64,000 nucleotides of DNA from Erwinia phyllosphaerae (lineage in GTDB: Bacteria; Pseudomonadota; Gammaproteobacteria; Enterobacterales; Enterobacteriaceae). The DNA lies in assembly GCF_019132875.1 (NCBI RefSeq), contig NZ_JAHSPF010000013.1, positions 1 to 64,000 on the forward strand, in the 5' to 3' direction. A program made the position numbers and the translations under genes. Below, piece by piece: positions 55,071 to 63,895 of this stretch. The notes under the pieces were generated by a model. It searched no databases. It was not told the origin of the DNA and worked only from the letters and a program-made list of their open reading frames with translations. How positions within the stretch are numbered: the stretch's first letter is position 1; each line of letters opens with the position of its first letter.

Positions 55071-56075
55071 ATGAAGGAAAAAACGACTGAACGTCCTCAA
55101 AAAAAAGAGGCCAGCCCGCTGATTAATATCAAAACCGGCAATAAAACCGTCGATAAGTCGATTACGCGCGTCTCCCGACTGGCGAGCTGGTTTCAGGCTA
55201 TTCCGGCAGTAGCGCACTTTATCCGTGCGGGCGAACGCTTTAACGATCGGATGGGCAGCCAGTTTGGCGCAGCGATTACCTACTTTTCTTTTCTGTCGCT
55301 GATCCCCATTTTGATGGTGACCTTTGCCGGTATCGGTTTCGTGCTGGCCTCTAACCAGGATTTACTGACCGGCCTGATTGATAAAATGGTGAACAGCATT
55401 AGCGACCCTACGCTGGCGACCACGCTGCAAAACACTGTTAAAACAGCGGTTCAGCAGCGCACCACGGTAGGGATTACCGGTTTGCTGGTTGCGCTCTATT
55501 CCGGCATTAGCTGGATGGGTAACCTGCGTGAAGCCGTTCGCGCCCAGTCGCGCGATGTCTGGGAGCGTAACCAGCAGGACAAAGAGAAGATTTACTTTAA
55601 ATACACGCGCGATTTTATCTCGCTCATTGGCCTGGTGCTGGCACTGTTTATCACCATTACGCTGACTTCCGTAGCCGGTGCGGCTCAGGATGCCATCGTA
55701 CGGGCGCTGGGCCTGGACGGAATTGAGTGGCTGCGTCCGGCGATGACCACCATCGCGCTGTCGATCTCTATCCTGGCTAATTATCTGCTATTTTTGTGGA
55801 TTTTCTGGCGGTTACCGCGCCATAAGCCGCGTAAAAAAGCGCTGTTTCGCGGTACGCTGCTGGCCGCTATCGGCTTTGAAGTGATTAAAGCGATTATGAC
55901 GATGACGCTGCCGAAACTGGCCTCGTCGCCTTCCGGCGCGGCGTTTGGTTCGGTGCTGGGCCTGATGGCTTTCTTCTATTTCTTTGCCCGCCTGACGCTG
56001 TTCTGCGCCGCCTGGATTGCCACCGCAAAATATGCCGATGACCCGGAAGAGCCAGCGCCTGAGGCCCCGGTCTGA
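55071..56075 (+). CDS. yhjD: inner-membrane protein YhjD (YihY/virulence factor BrkB family)
   Basis: 334-residue membrane protein with about six hydrophobic helices. Long stretches match E. coli YhjD: ERFNDRMGSQFGAAITYFSF, TAVQQRTTVGITGL and GLMAFFYFFARLTLFCAAWI. E. coli YhjD variants affect the requirement for Kdo export to lipid A precursors; the native role is unsettled. Start ATG 55071 follows AAGGATTC. The gene is far from this locus in E. coli. Converges on cdh with a 5-bp gap. Confidence 0.92.
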   Translation: MKEKTTERPQKKEASPLINIKTGNKTVDKSITRVSRLASWFQAIPAVAHFIRAGERFNDRMGSQFGAAITYFSFLSLIPILMVTFAGIGFVLASNQDLLTGLIDKMVNSISDPTLATTLQNTVKTAVQQRTTVGITGLLVALYSGISWMGNLREAVRAQSRDVWERNQQDKEKIYFKYTRDFISLIGLVLALFITITLTSVAGAAQDAIVRALGLDGIEWLRPAMTTIALSISILANYLLFLWIFWRLPRHKPRKKALFRGTLLAAIGFEVIKAIMTMTLPKLASSPSGAAFGSVLGLMAFFYFFARLTLFCAAWIATAKYADDPEEPAPEAPV

Positions 56076-56080
56076 AAAAA

Positions 56081-56836
56081 TCAGGATGACGGCTGCAAGA
56101 TAGCGCAGCTGTGATCCTGCAGCTCTTCCGCCGAGCCCCGGTTAAGCATCAGCAGATTACGTTTAATCACCATCAGCACGCGACGTCCATCCGGCATAGC
56201 CGCAACCGCTATGCCATATTTCCCCATCTCCTCACGCGCGCCCGGCAATTCGTTTGCTACCCGAATAAACGGGCTGGTTTTTTTCAGTTCGTCTCTGGTC
56301 ACGGTGCGGAGCTGGTAAAGGTGTTTCCCCAGCTGTACCGACTGCCAGCTGGCGTTCAGTGACGCGTTCAGGCTGTCCAGCTGGCGGCGAATATCCGGGC
56401 GCAAACATGAAATATGGATATGCAGCTGATTTTGCGTTCTGCCGCGCTGCGAGTTAATACTCAGCGCCACCGCGCTGTCGGCAACAGGCGAGCCGCGTCG
56501 CTCTTCCATATAGTGTCGGGCGCGCCAGGCTTCGGCAAAAAAGTTAGGCGTAAAAGGATTCAGCAGTTGTGGACTTTCAATGCCGGTAATTTTCTTTACC
56601 GGCAGCAGCAGGAATTGCAGCGGGCCTTCCCGGTCTTTCATTACTACATAGCCATTGTGTAAATCCACCAGCCGACACGGCGTAGCATCATTATTTTGCT
56701 GCTGATTGGGAATACATTGCTGGCTAACGATATTCCATAAAGCATTGGCATTATTTTTATGTTCCAGCGCCGTCAAACCGGTGGCTGCGACGACGGCCGC
56801 AATAACCACAATCAGGACAAGCTTTCGTCCCTGCAT
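56081..56836 (-). CDS. cdh: CDP-diacylglycerol pyrophosphatase
   Basis: Hydrolyses CDP-diacylglycerol to phosphatidate and CMP at the inner membrane. The 251 residues equal E. coli. An N-terminal membrane anchor (about 5-24) is followed by CIPNQQQNN, the HIT-like HIHIS motif and NLLMLNRGSAEELQDHSC. Start ATG follows AGAGGTTTTCTATC. It marks the right edge of the accessory block. Confidence 0.95.
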   Translation of the reverse strand: MQGRKLVLIVVIAAVVAATGLTALEHKNNANALWNIVSQQCIPNQQQNNDATPCRLVDLHNGYVVMKDREGPLQFLLLPVKKITGIESPQLLNPFTPNFFAEAWRARHYMEERRGSPVADSAVALSINSQRGRTQNQLHIHISCLRPDIRRQLDSLNASLNASWQSVQLGKHLYQLRTVTRDELKKTSPFIRVANELPGAREEMGKYGIAVAAMPDGRRVLMVIKRNLLMLNRGSAEELQDHSCAILQPSS

Positions 56837-56991
56837 GATAGAAAACCTCTGCTCTATTTACTGTGCATAATGTAAACGAATCATTGCTAAAGGTCATGCT
56901 AAATAATAAACCTGAGTGACTATTCGCAATTAGATACTTTTATTCAGCGGGATAGCGCAAGAAGTAAAGTCGAAATAAGAGGGAAAAGCAA

Positions 56992-57015
56992 AAAGCCGAT
57001 CGAGCGATCGGCTTT
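56992..57015 (-). terminator. sbp terminator
   Basis: AAAGCCGATCG (56992-57002) and CGATCGGCTTT (57005-57015) form a perfect 11-bp stem. On the minus strand it is followed by TTGCTTTT. It lies about 205 bp beyond the sbp stop, leaving a long structured 3' UTR. Confidence 0.85.
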
Positions 57016-57088
57016 CAGATAGCGGGCAACTTAACGTGTAAAATCACGACAAGCTCTGGATGAAGCGCTTCAGACTGGTATAAATGCC

Positions 57089-57191
57089 GCTTTTTGCCTC
57101 CTAGCAAAAAGCTCGGGCCAACCGTGCCAGCGCTTTTTCAATAAACGTTGCCACGGCAGGTCAAACCTTTCGTACCCTGAGGTACTTTTTT
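57089..57191 (+). ncRNA. candidate small regulatory RNA (unnamed)
   Basis: An extended -10 (TGGTATAAA, 57076-57084) precedes a 9-bp perfect hairpin GCTTTTTGC/GCAAAAAGC (57089-57097 with 57104-57112) whose loop is CTCCTA. Next comes CCGTG/CACGG (57122-57126 with 57152-57156). The terminator GTACC/GGTAC (57172-57185) follows with six T residues to 57191. The terminator has no protein gene on its strand. No good -35 is visible. The exposed CUCC loop could pair with Shine-Dalgarno sequences. I do not recognise it as a known sRNA. Confidence 0.45.
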
Positions 57192-57221
57192 GGGCTCTGC
57201 TGACGTGGCAAACAGAATACT

Positions 57222-58214
57222 TTAGCGCTGCATAGCCTGGTCGTAAGTCCCGCCATCCGCAAAGTGCGTTTTTTGCGCTTTAGTCCAGCCGCCGAATTTA
57301 GGATCGTCGATGGTAAACAATTTCACTGGCGCAAAAGTTTTCGCATATTTCTTCGCTACTGCCGGATCGCGTGGACGATAGTAGTTTTGCGCGGCAATCT
57401 CCTGGCCTTCCGGCGAGTAGAGATACTTCAGATAATCTTCGGCCACTTTGCGCGTATCGCGAGAATCCACGACTTTATCCACTACTGAAACAGTAGGTTC
57501 CGCAAGGATTGATTCGCTCGGCGTAACGATTTCAAACTGATCTTTTCCCAGTTTATTAACGGCCAGGTAAGCCTCATTTTCCCAGGCAATCAGTACATCG
57601 CCAATACCGCGCTCTACGAAGGTATTGGTTGCACCGCGTGCGCCGGAGTCCTGTACCTCTACGTTTTTAAATAACGCTTTGATATAGGCCTGCGCTTTTG
57701 CCGTGTCGCCATTATTTTTATCCAGCGCCCAGCCCCATGCTGCCAGGTAATTCCAGCGCGCGCCGCCCGAGGTTTTCGGATTTGGCGTAATCACGGAAAC
57801 GCCCGGCTTCGTCAGATCCTGCCAGTCGTGAATTTGCTTTGGATTGCCTTTGCGCACGAGGAAAACGATGGTGGAGGTGTAAGGCGCAGAGTTATCAGGC
57901 AGGCGCTTGATCCAGTTTTTATCGATACGTCCACGATCGGCAATAGCATCCACGTCGGAAGCCAACGCCAGCGTGACGACATCGGCACGAATACCGTTAA
58001 TTACAGAGGTAGCCTGTTTGCCGGAACCACCGTGCGACTGGCGAATGACCACGTTGTCGCCCGTTTCCTGCTTATAGTGCGCGCTGAATGCTTTGTTGTA
58101 CTGTTCGTACAGTTCACGAGTTGGATCGTACGAGACGTTCAACAGCTGGATATCTTTCGCCAGAACGCTGGTCGAAGCCAGCAATAAGGTCAATCCGACA
58201 CTCCACTTTTTCAT
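57222..58214 (-). CDS. sbp: periplasmic sulfate-binding protein
   Basis: Captures sulfate for the CysTWA ABC importer. The 330-residue precursor has a signal peptide [19 protein letters not shown] (1-19) and mature start [17 protein letters not shown]. It has the ligand-site segments SHGGSGKQ and [11 protein letters not shown] and the family ending. E. coli Sbp has 329 residues. ATG 58214 is the start that yields a signal peptide at the N-terminus. Confidence 0.97.
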   Translation of the reverse strand: MKKWSVGLTLLLASTSVLAKDIQLLNVSYDPTRELYEQYNKAFSAHYKQETGDNVVIRQSHGGSGKQATSVINGIRADVVTLALASDVDAIADRGRIDKNWIKRLPDNSAPYTSTIVFLVRKGNPKQIHDWQDLTKPGVSVITPNPKTSGGARWNYLAAWGWALDKNNGDTAKAQAYIKALFKNVEVQDSGARGATNTFVERGIGDVLIAWENEAYLAVNKLGKDQFEIVTPSESILAEPTVSVVDKVVDSRDTRKVAEDYLKYLYSPEGQEIAAQNYYRPRDPAVAKKYAKTFAPVKLFTIDDPKFGGWTKAQKTHFADGGTYDQAMQR

Positions 58215-58320
58215 TATGCGCGCTCCCAAAGTTTTTAACTGGCTGAGAGCGTGACACAAAGTGATTCACGACTTAAAGAATTAAAAAACAGGTTTAATAA
58301 CCGAATGGAATATCAGGAGG

Positions 58321-58343
58321 GAGGCGCTGTTAATCAGCGCCTC
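58321..58343. repeat. 9-bp inverted repeat between sbp and pfkA
   Basis: GAGGCGCTG (58321-58329) and CAGCGCCTC (58335-58343) pair perfectly around TTAAT, 17 bp beyond the pfkA stop. No T-run follows on the minus strand, so it is either a weak pfkA terminator or a 3' stabiliser. Confidence 0.65.
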
Positions 58344-58360
58344 GGGATGTGGGATTCTTT

Positions 58361-59323
58361 CTAGTACAGTCTTTTAGCCGTATCCAGCCAGTCACCTTTA
58401 AACGGACGCTTCATGTTTTCAATGGCGTCAATAATGTCATGATGAACCATCTTCTCGTTCTGGATACCTACGCAGCGGCCGCCGTAGCCTTGCAGCAGCA
58501 GCTCAATTGAGTAGGCTCCCATACGCGAGGCAAGGATACGATCGTAAGCGACCGGCGCGCCGCCACGCTGAATATGTCCCAGCACCGTCGAGCGGGTTTC
58601 GCGTTTGGTTTCGGATTCGATATATTTTGCCAGCTCGTCGATATCGCAGATATGTTCGGTAATGGCCACAATCGCATGCTTTTTGCCTTTTGCGATCCCT
58701 GCTTTAATCTCTTCTACCAGCTCTTCGCGAGTAAAAGGGATCTCCGGCAGTACAATAAACTCACAGCCACCAGCAATGGCCGCAGCCAGCGTCAGATCGC
58801 CGCAGTAACGGCCCATAACCTCAACGATAGAAATACGCTGATGTGAGGAAGAGGTGTCGCGTAAACGGTCAATCGCTTCGACAACCGTTTCCAGCGCGGT
58901 GAAATAACCAATAGTGTAATCCGTACCGGCTACGTCGTTATCAATGGTGCCTGGCAGGCCGATGCAGGGAAAGCCCATTTCCGTCAGGCGTTTGGCACCC
59001 ATATAGGAGCCGTCACCGCCAATGACCACCAGCGCATCAATACCGCGCTTTTTCATGTTCTCAATGGCTACGGCGCGCGTAGACTCTTCGCGGAATTCAG
59101 GAAAACGCGCTGAGCCCAGAAAGGTGCCGCCGCGGTTAATCATGTCGGAAACGCTATAGCGATCCAGCGTCGCCATGCGATCTTCATACAATCCCAGGTA
59201 ACCATCGTAAATGCCAAAAACTTCAAGATTTTCGCTCAGCGCCGCACGAACGACACCCCGAATAGCTGCATTCATGCCAGGCGCGTCACCGCCGCTTGTC
59301 AGTACACCGATTTTTTTGATCAT
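58361..59323 (-). CDS. pfkA: 6-phosphofructokinase I
   Basis: Allosteric ATP-dependent phosphorylation of fructose-6-phosphate. The 320 residues equal E. coli. It has the ATP-binding [13 protein letters not shown] (11-23), [10 protein letters not shown] and the catalytic TIDND motif (about 125-129). ATG 59323 follows CAGAGGTTGTC. A Cra-type operator lies about 110-125 bp upstream. Confidence 0.98.
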   Translation of the reverse strand: MIKKIGVLTSGGDAPGMNAAIRGVVRAALSENLEVFGIYDGYLGLYEDRMATLDRYSVSDMINRGGTFLGSARFPEFREESTRAVAIENMKKRGIDALVVIGGDGSYMGAKRLTEMGFPCIGLPGTIDNDVAGTDYTIGYFTALETVVEAIDRLRDTSSSHQRISIVEVMGRYCGDLTLAAAIAGGCEFIVLPEIPFTREELVEEIKAGIAKGKKHAIVAITEHICDIDELAKYIESETKRETRSTVLGHIQRGGAPVAYDRILASRMGAYSIELLLQGYGGRCVGIQNEKMVHHDIIDAIENMKRPFKGDWLDTAKRLY

Positions 59324-59433
59324 GACAACCTCTGAACTTGTTGATGCAAATTTTAAAGTCTGAACGCCGTGGGGAGCGGCGTACGCGAGCGATCTATGGC
59401 TAATGTTGGCAATAGTATATCAAAGCCCTGTAG

Positions 59434-59447
59434 CTGAATTGATTCAG
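59434..59447. promoter_or_regulatory. Cra (FruR) operator upstream of pfkA
   Basis: The perfect palindrome CTGAATTGATTCAG with flanking G on both sides fits the Cra consensus (GCTGAATCGATTCAGC). It lies between fieF and pfkA on the pfkA promoter side. Cra represses pfkA in E. coli. Confidence 0.82.
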
Positions 59448-59529
59448 GTCAGAGATCATTCTGCTATTTTTTCGACGCAAAATAACTCTTCAGGGCAATT
59501 TCCAGTTAACTCTTTTAAATATAAGGCGA

Positions 59530-60426
59530 TCATAACCCATCCAGCGGCTTTTCCGGCACGACTGAACAGGGATCCTGGTGGATAGTAATATCAGAACCAG
59601 GAAAAGCTTTCAGTAACGCCCTTTCCACATCTTCCGCAATCCGATGGGCCTGGAACAGCGTGAGCTGGTCTTTTAACTCAAGATGCAGCTGAATAAAGCG
59701 TGTCGGCCCGGACTGGCGGGTACGAATATCGTGCACGCCTTCAACGCCTGGCCAGTTTGTTACTATTTTTACGATTCCCTGTTTTTCCGCTTCCGGCAAT
59801 GCCCTGTCCAGCAGCAGCTGTACCGCTTCGTAGCCCATGCGTAATGCGCTGTAGAGTATCCAGACGCCGATGCCTAAGGCAAACAGTGCATCCGCACGTT
59901 TAAACCCGTACCAGCTCAGTCCTAACGCGACCAGAATGGCGCCGTTCATCACAACGTCGGACTGATAGTGCAGCATATCGGCGCGAATCGCCAGGCTATG
60001 CGTTTTCCGCACCACCCAGCGCTGAAACGCGACCAGAAGCAGCGTTGAAAAAAGTGCGATCAGCGTCACTACAATCCCAACCAGCGGCGCTCGCATTTCA
60101 GCAGGTGTGGTCAGATGTTGCAAACCGGTCAGAAAAAGAAAAAGTGCGGAACCTGAAATAAACATGCTTTGCGCCAGGGCGGCCAGGGATTCGGCTTTGC
60201 CATGCCCGAAAGTATGTTCGTCATCAGCGGGTTGCAGGGAATAACGTACGACAAAGAGATTGGTCATAGAAGCGGCGATATCCACCAGTGAATCCACCAG
60301 TGCCGCCAGCAGGCTCACCGAGCCGGTATACCACCAGGCAAATATTTTCACTATCAGTAGCAGTGAAGCCAGAATTGTTGCCGCCAGCGCGGCGGAGCTA
60401 ACCAGACGGGCATAATGCTGTGCCAT
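59530..60426 (-). CDS. fieF: ferrous-iron/zinc efflux pump (cation diffusion facilitator)
   Basis: Proton-coupled export of Fe(II)/Zn(II) from the cytoplasm. The 298-residue protein has the membrane metal site D45, D49, H153 and D157 (LVDSLVD, HYQSD), six helices and a cytoplasmic C-terminal domain with the [10 protein letters not shown] strand. E. coli FieF has 300 residues. ATG 60426 follows CGGAGTTTGGT. Confidence 0.96.
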   Translation of the reverse strand: MAQHYARLVSSAALAATILASLLLIVKIFAWWYTGSVSLLAALVDSLVDIAASMTNLFVVRYSLQPADDEHTFGHGKAESLAALAQSMFISGSALFLFLTGLQHLTTPAEMRAPLVGIVVTLIALFSTLLLVAFQRWVVRKTHSLAIRADMLHYQSDVVMNGAILVALGLSWYGFKRADALFALGIGVWILYSALRMGYEAVQLLLDRALPEAEKQGIVKIVTNWPGVEGVHDIRTRQSGPTRFIQLHLELKDQLTLFQAHRIAEDVERALLKAFPGSDITIHQDPCSVVPEKPLDGL

Positions 60427-60473
60427 ACCAAACTCCGTTCAGGGCAGAGCGTTAAGTATACCGAATTTCTGAT

Positions 60474-60531
60474 AAAAAAAGCCCCCTCATCATGAGGGGG
60501 AAGACAGGGATGGTGTCTATGGCAAGGAAAA
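60474..60531 (-). ncRNA. cpxQ: CpxQ small RNA from the cpxP 3' UTR
   Basis: The minus strand from 60531 reads TTTTCCTTGCCATAGACACC and continues ATCCCTGTCTT, the conserved seed region of E. coli and Salmonella CpxQ. It ends in the stem CCCCCTC/GAGGGGG (60500-60482) and a seven-T run. CpxQ is released by RNase E from cpxP mRNA and, with Hfq, represses envelope-protein mRNAs. It starts 14 nt beyond the cpxP stop. Confidence 0.92.
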
Positions 60532-60544
60532 AAGGGATATTCTG

Positions 60545-61051
60545 TTACTGGTGACTGCCGGTGTTGCTTACTGCCTGCAGCGACGAAGCCTGCTGCGTTT
60601 CAGTCAGCCTGCGCATTTCATTCATGCGCTGCTGGTATTTCTGGTTCAGGACTGTCTGCTGGGCCGGCGTTAGCAGGTGATACATCTGGTTGCGCACCTG
60701 CGCCATTTCGACCTGTCTTACCACTTCAGCCTGAGCAATTTTATCAACCCGCGTTTTATAGCCCGCTGCATCGAATTTATCTGCAATAATCATGGTGTGC
60801 AGCTGCTCTAAATCGCTAATACTTATGGGCGAACCTTCATGACGAGTCTGCTGCATCAGATCCCGCATCTGCTGGCGTTGCTGTTCCGTAAGATTGATGC
60901 CGTCAAACATCTGACCTTGCAGAATTTGCGCCATACTGCCTGGCACCGTCCCGCTTTGATGCATCTCGTCAGTCGTCACATCGGCGGCTCTGGCGGTAGA
61001 AAAGCTTAAGATCAGTGCCGGAACCACAACGACGGCGGTAACTTTGCGCAT
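60545..61051 (-). CDS. cpxP: periplasmic Cpx-pathway modulator CpxP
   Basis: Periplasmic adaptor that inhibits CpxA and binds misfolded proteins. The 168-residue precursor has a signal peptide (about 1-22, ending ARA) and the two LTxxQ motifs, LTEQQ (54-58) and LTPAQ (127-131), in a helical dimer fold. ATG 61051 follows GGGAGTAAACG. Its 3' UTR contains CpxQ. Divergent from cpxRA across a CpxR box. Confidence 0.95.
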   Translation of the reverse strand: MRKVTAVVVVPALILSFSTARAADVTTDEMHQSGTVPGSMAQILQGQMFDGINLTEQQRQQMRDLMQQTRHEGSPISISDLEQLHTMIIADKFDAAGYKTRVDKIAQAEVVRQVEMAQVRNQMYHLLTPAQQTVLNQKYQQRMNEMRRLTETQQASSLQAVSNTGSHQ

Positions 61052-61133
61052 CGTTTACTCCCAGGTTGGTTTCCATCTTTTGATTCAACAGAAACCAGTC
61101 TACGGAGGCAGCTGCAAACATGCGTCAGGGGGT

Positions 61134-61148
61134 GTAAAACTACGTAAA
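61134..61148. promoter_or_regulatory. CpxR box between cpxP and cpxR
   Basis: GTAAAACTACGTAAA is an exact match to the GTAAA-N5-GTAAA consensus. It should activate cpxP strongly and cpxRA by autoregulation. Confidence 0.93.
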
Positions 61149-61203
61149 GTCATGGATTACGGGCATTCGTTCACGGTATTTTGCCTGTGGAGGGCGATAA
61201 AAA

Positions 61204-61902
61204 ATGAATAAAATCCTGTTGGTTGACGACGATCGCGAACTGACTTCGCTATTGAAAGAATTGCTTGAAATGGAAGGCTTTGATGTTCTGGTTGCTGGCG
61301 ACGGTGAACAGGCGCTGGCCGTGTTGGACAGCTCTGTCGATCTTTTGCTTCTGGACGTTATGATGCCGAAAAAGAACGGTATCGACACGTTAAAAGAGCT
61401 GCGTCAGCAGCATCAGACGCCGGTGATTATGCTGACAGCGCGCGGAAGCGAGCTGGATCGCGTACTGGGGCTTGAGCTGGGCGCTGACGATTATCTGCCT
61501 AAGCCTTTTAACGACCGTGAGCTGGTGGCTCGCATACGCGCTATTTTGCGCCGTTCTAACTGGAGCGAGCAGCAACAGCAGCACGACAGCAGCTCTCCTA
61601 CCCTGGAAGTGGACCATTTGCGTCTTAATCCGGGCCGTCAGGAAGCCAGCTTTGACGATATCGCGCTGGATTTAACGGGGACTGAATTTACGCTGCTCTA
61701 CCTGCTGGCGCAGCATCTGGGCCAGGTTGTTTCTCGCGAGCATTTGAGCCAGGAAGTTTTGGGCAAACGCTTAACGCCGTTCGACCGCGCTATCGATATG
61801 CATATTTCCAACCTGCGCCGTAAATTGCCGGATCGCAAGGATGGGCATCCCTGGTTTAAAACGCTGCGTGGCCGGGGCTATCTGATGGTTTCCGCTACAT
61901 GA
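61204..61902 (+). CDS. cpxR: envelope-stress response regulator CpxR
   Basis: OmpR-type response regulator. The 232 residues equal E. coli, with phosphoacceptor D51 (LLLDVMMPKKNG) and a C-terminal winged-helix DNA-binding domain (EFTLLYLLAQHLGQVVSREH). The stop codon overlaps the cpxA start by 4 bp (ATGA), indicating translational coupling. Confidence 0.98.
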   Translation: MNKILLVDDDRELTSLLKELLEMEGFDVLVAGDGEQALAVLDSSVDLLLLDVMMPKKNGIDTLKELRQQHQTPVIMLTARGSELDRVLGLELGADDYLPKPFNDRELVARIRAILRRSNWSEQQQQHDSSSPTLEVDHLRLNPGRQEASFDDIALDLTGTEFTLLYLLAQHLGQVVSREHLSQEVLGKRLTPFDRAIDMHISNLRRKLPDRKDGHPWFKTLRGRGYLMVSAT

Positions 61903-63275
61903 TTTCCAGTTTAACTACCCGCATCTTCGCTATTTTTTGGCTTACGCTGGCGCTGGTGTTGATGCTGGTGCTGATGGTTCCCAAACTTGATACCCGTCAG
62001 ATGACGCCGCTGCTCGATAATGAGCAGCGGCAGGGCACCATGATTGAACAGCACGTGGAAGCGGAACTGATGCAGGATCCGCCCAACGATTTAATGTGGT
62101 GGCGCAGGCTGTTCCGCGCCATCGATAAGTGGGCGCCGCCGGGACAACGCCTGCTGCTGGTTACCAGCGAAGGACGCGTTATCGGCGCGCAACACAGCGA
62201 AATGCAGGTCATTCGCAACTTTATTGGCCAGTCGGACAACGCCGATCACCCGCAGAAAAAGAAGTATGGCCGGATCGAAATGATTGGGCCCTTTTCCGTG
62301 CGTGACGGTGAAGACAGCTACCAGCTCTATCTGATCAGACCTGCCGGCAGCTCGCAGCTCGACTTTATCAATCTACTGTTCGATCGTCCGCTACTGCTGC
62401 TGATAGTGACGATGTTGATTAGCTCGCCGCTGCTGCTGTGGCTGGCGTGGAGCCTGGCGAAACCGGCGCGCAAACTCAAGCATGCTGCCGATGATGTCGC
62501 GGCAGGCAATCTTCGACAACGACCGGAGCTGGAAGCGGGGCCGCAAGAATTCCTTGCCGCAGGCTCAAGCTTCAATCAGATGGTCAGCGCGCTGGAGCGG
62601 ATGATGACCGCGCAGCAGCGCCTGCTGTCCGATATCTCACATGAACTCCGTACGCCGCTAACGCGCTTACAGCTGGCTACCGCGCTAATGCGGCGGCGGC
62701 ATGGTGAAGGCAAGGAACTTCAGCGTATCGAGATGGAAGCGCAAAGGCTGGACGGCATGATCAACGATCTGCTGGTGCTTTCGCGCACCCAGCATAAAAA
62801 CGCGCTGGTCAGCGAGGCGATGAAGGCAAATCATTTGTGGTCTGGCGTACTGGATGATGCCCGGTTTGAAGCAGAACAAATGGGGAAAACGCTGGAAGTC
62901 CCTTATCCACCGGGTCCGTGGCCGCTTTACGGCAACCCGAGCGCGCTGGATAGCGCCCTGGAAAATATTGTTCGTAACGCGCTACGCTACTCACATACTA
63001 AAATCATGGTGAGCTTTTCCGTAGATAAACAGGGCATTACTATCCATGTGGATGATGATGGCCCGGGCGTTAGCGCTGAAGATCGTGAGCAAATTTTCCG
63101 GCCATTTTACCGAACCGATGAAGCGCGCGATCGTGAATCCGGTGGTACCGGTCTGGGGCTGGCTATTGTAGAAACGGCCATTCAGCAGCATCGCGGCTGG
63201 GTAAAGGCAGATGATAGTCCGTTAGGTGGCCTGCGGCTGACGCTCTGGCTACCGCTTTATACCAGCAATAACTAG
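61899..63275 (+). CDS. cpxA: envelope-stress sensor histidine kinase CpxA
   Basis: Inner-membrane sensor that phosphorylates or dephosphorylates CpxR. The 458-residue protein (E. coli 457) has a first membrane helix (about 7-28), a periplasmic sensor domain, and a second helix (about 164-186). HAMP follows, then H248 in ISHELRTPL and the ATPase motifs NIVRNALRYS, DDDGPGV and GGTGLGLAIV. It overlaps cpxR by 4 bp. A nested hairpin GGGCAGA/TCTGCCC (63284-63311) follows the stop without a T-run. Confidence 0.97.
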   Translation: MISSLTTRIFAIFWLTLALVLMLVLMVPKLDTRQMTPLLDNEQRQGTMIEQHVEAELMQDPPNDLMWWRRLFRAIDKWAPPGQRLLLVTSEGRVIGAQHSEMQVIRNFIGQSDNADHPQKKKYGRIEMIGPFSVRDGEDSYQLYLIRPAGSSQLDFINLLFDRPLLLLIVTMLISSPLLLWLAWSLAKPARKLKHAADDVAAGNLRQRPELEAGPQEFLAAGSSFNQMVSALERMMTAQQRLLSDISHELRTPLTRLQLATALMRRRHGEGKELQRIEMEAQRLDGMINDLLVLSRTQHKNALVSEAMKANHLWSGVLDDARFEAEQMGKTLEVPYPPGPWPLYGNPSALDSALENIVRNALRYSHTKIMVSFSVDKQGITIHVDDDGPGVSAEDREQIFRPFYRTDEARDRESGGTGLGLAIVETAIQQHRGWVKADDSPLGGLRLTLWLPLYTSNN

Positions 63276-63362
63276 TTCGCCAGGGGCAGACGGAAAGCCG
63301 TTTATCTGCCCACTGCTCCGCATGTCGGCAACATACCTGATCCATTGCGAATAATTTGCTAT

Positions 63363-63392
63363 GCTGCGGCCCTTCTGACCGAGGGCCGCAGC
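63363..63392 (+). promoter_or_regulatory. hairpin covering the trmL ribosome-binding site
   Basis: GCTGCGGCCCT (63363-63373) and AGGGCCGCAGC (63382-63392) are perfect 11-bp complements with an 8-nt loop. The right arm contains the only Shine-Dalgarno-like sequence (GAGGG, 63381-63385) and ends 2 nt before the trmL ATG. An extended -10 (TGCTATGCT, 63357-63365) overlaps the left arm. Confidence 0.7.
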
Positions 63393-63394
63393 CG

Positions 63395-63868
63395 ATGCTG
63401 AATATCGTACTTTTTGAACCTGAAATTCCCCCAAACACCGGCAATATCATTCGCCTGTGCGCCAATACCGGCTTCCGCCTGCATTTGATTGAACCACTGG
63501 GCTTTACGTGGGACGACAAGCGTTTACGCCGCGCCGGGCTGGATTACCATGAATTTACTGCTATTCAGCGTCACGCCGACTATGCCGCTTTCCTGAGCGC
63601 AGAAGCGCCGCAGCGTCTTTTCGCCTTAACAACGAAAGGGACGCCAGCACATAGCGCGGTAAGTTATCAGCCTGGCGATTATTTGCTGTTTGGACCTGAA
63701 ACCCGTGGATTACCGGCAACGATTCTGGATGCGCTACCGCCGCAGCAGAAAATTCGCATCCCTATGCAGCCGGACAGCCGCAGCATGAACCTGTCAAATG
63801 CCGTTTCCGTGGTGGTTTATGAAGCGTGGCGCCAGCTCGACTATGCGGGCGCGCTGCTTAAGAAGTGA
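63395..63868 (+). CDS. trmL: tRNA (cytidine/uridine-2'-O-)-methyltransferase TrmL
   Basis: SPOUT-family enzyme that methylates the wobble ribose of certain leucine tRNAs. The 157 residues equal E. coli TrmL (YibK). FGPETRGLP and the knot motif [19 protein letters not shown] are conserved. ATG 63395 gives [17 protein letters not shown]; a start 39 bp upstream falls in the leader hairpin. In E. coli the gene lies by cysE, so its position after cpxA is a rearrangement. Confidence 0.96.
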   Translation: MLNIVLFEPEIPPNTGNIIRLCANTGFRLHLIEPLGFTWDDKRLRRAGLDYHEFTAIQRHADYAAFLSAEAPQRLFALTTKGTPAHSAVSYQPGDYLLFGPETRGLPATILDALPPQQKIRIPMQPDSRSMNLSNAVSVVVYEAWRQLDYAGALLKK

Positions 63869-63895
63869 CAGGCGTGATGCTGGCCTGCGAGACAG

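Larger units (their letters stand above)
56837..57221. other. cdh-sbp intergenic region
   Basis: This 385-bp interval is unusually rich in hairpins and has no ORF. It holds the minus-strand sbp terminator (56992-57015) and a candidate plus-strand small RNA ending at 57191, which are listed separately. The A/T-rich part next to cdh (56837-56940) is presumably its promoter region. Confidence 0.6.

Noticed and set aside
45050-56075. Prophage or integrative element
   Set aside because: No integrase, phage structural gene, transposase, tRNA boundary or att-like repeat was found in the block.
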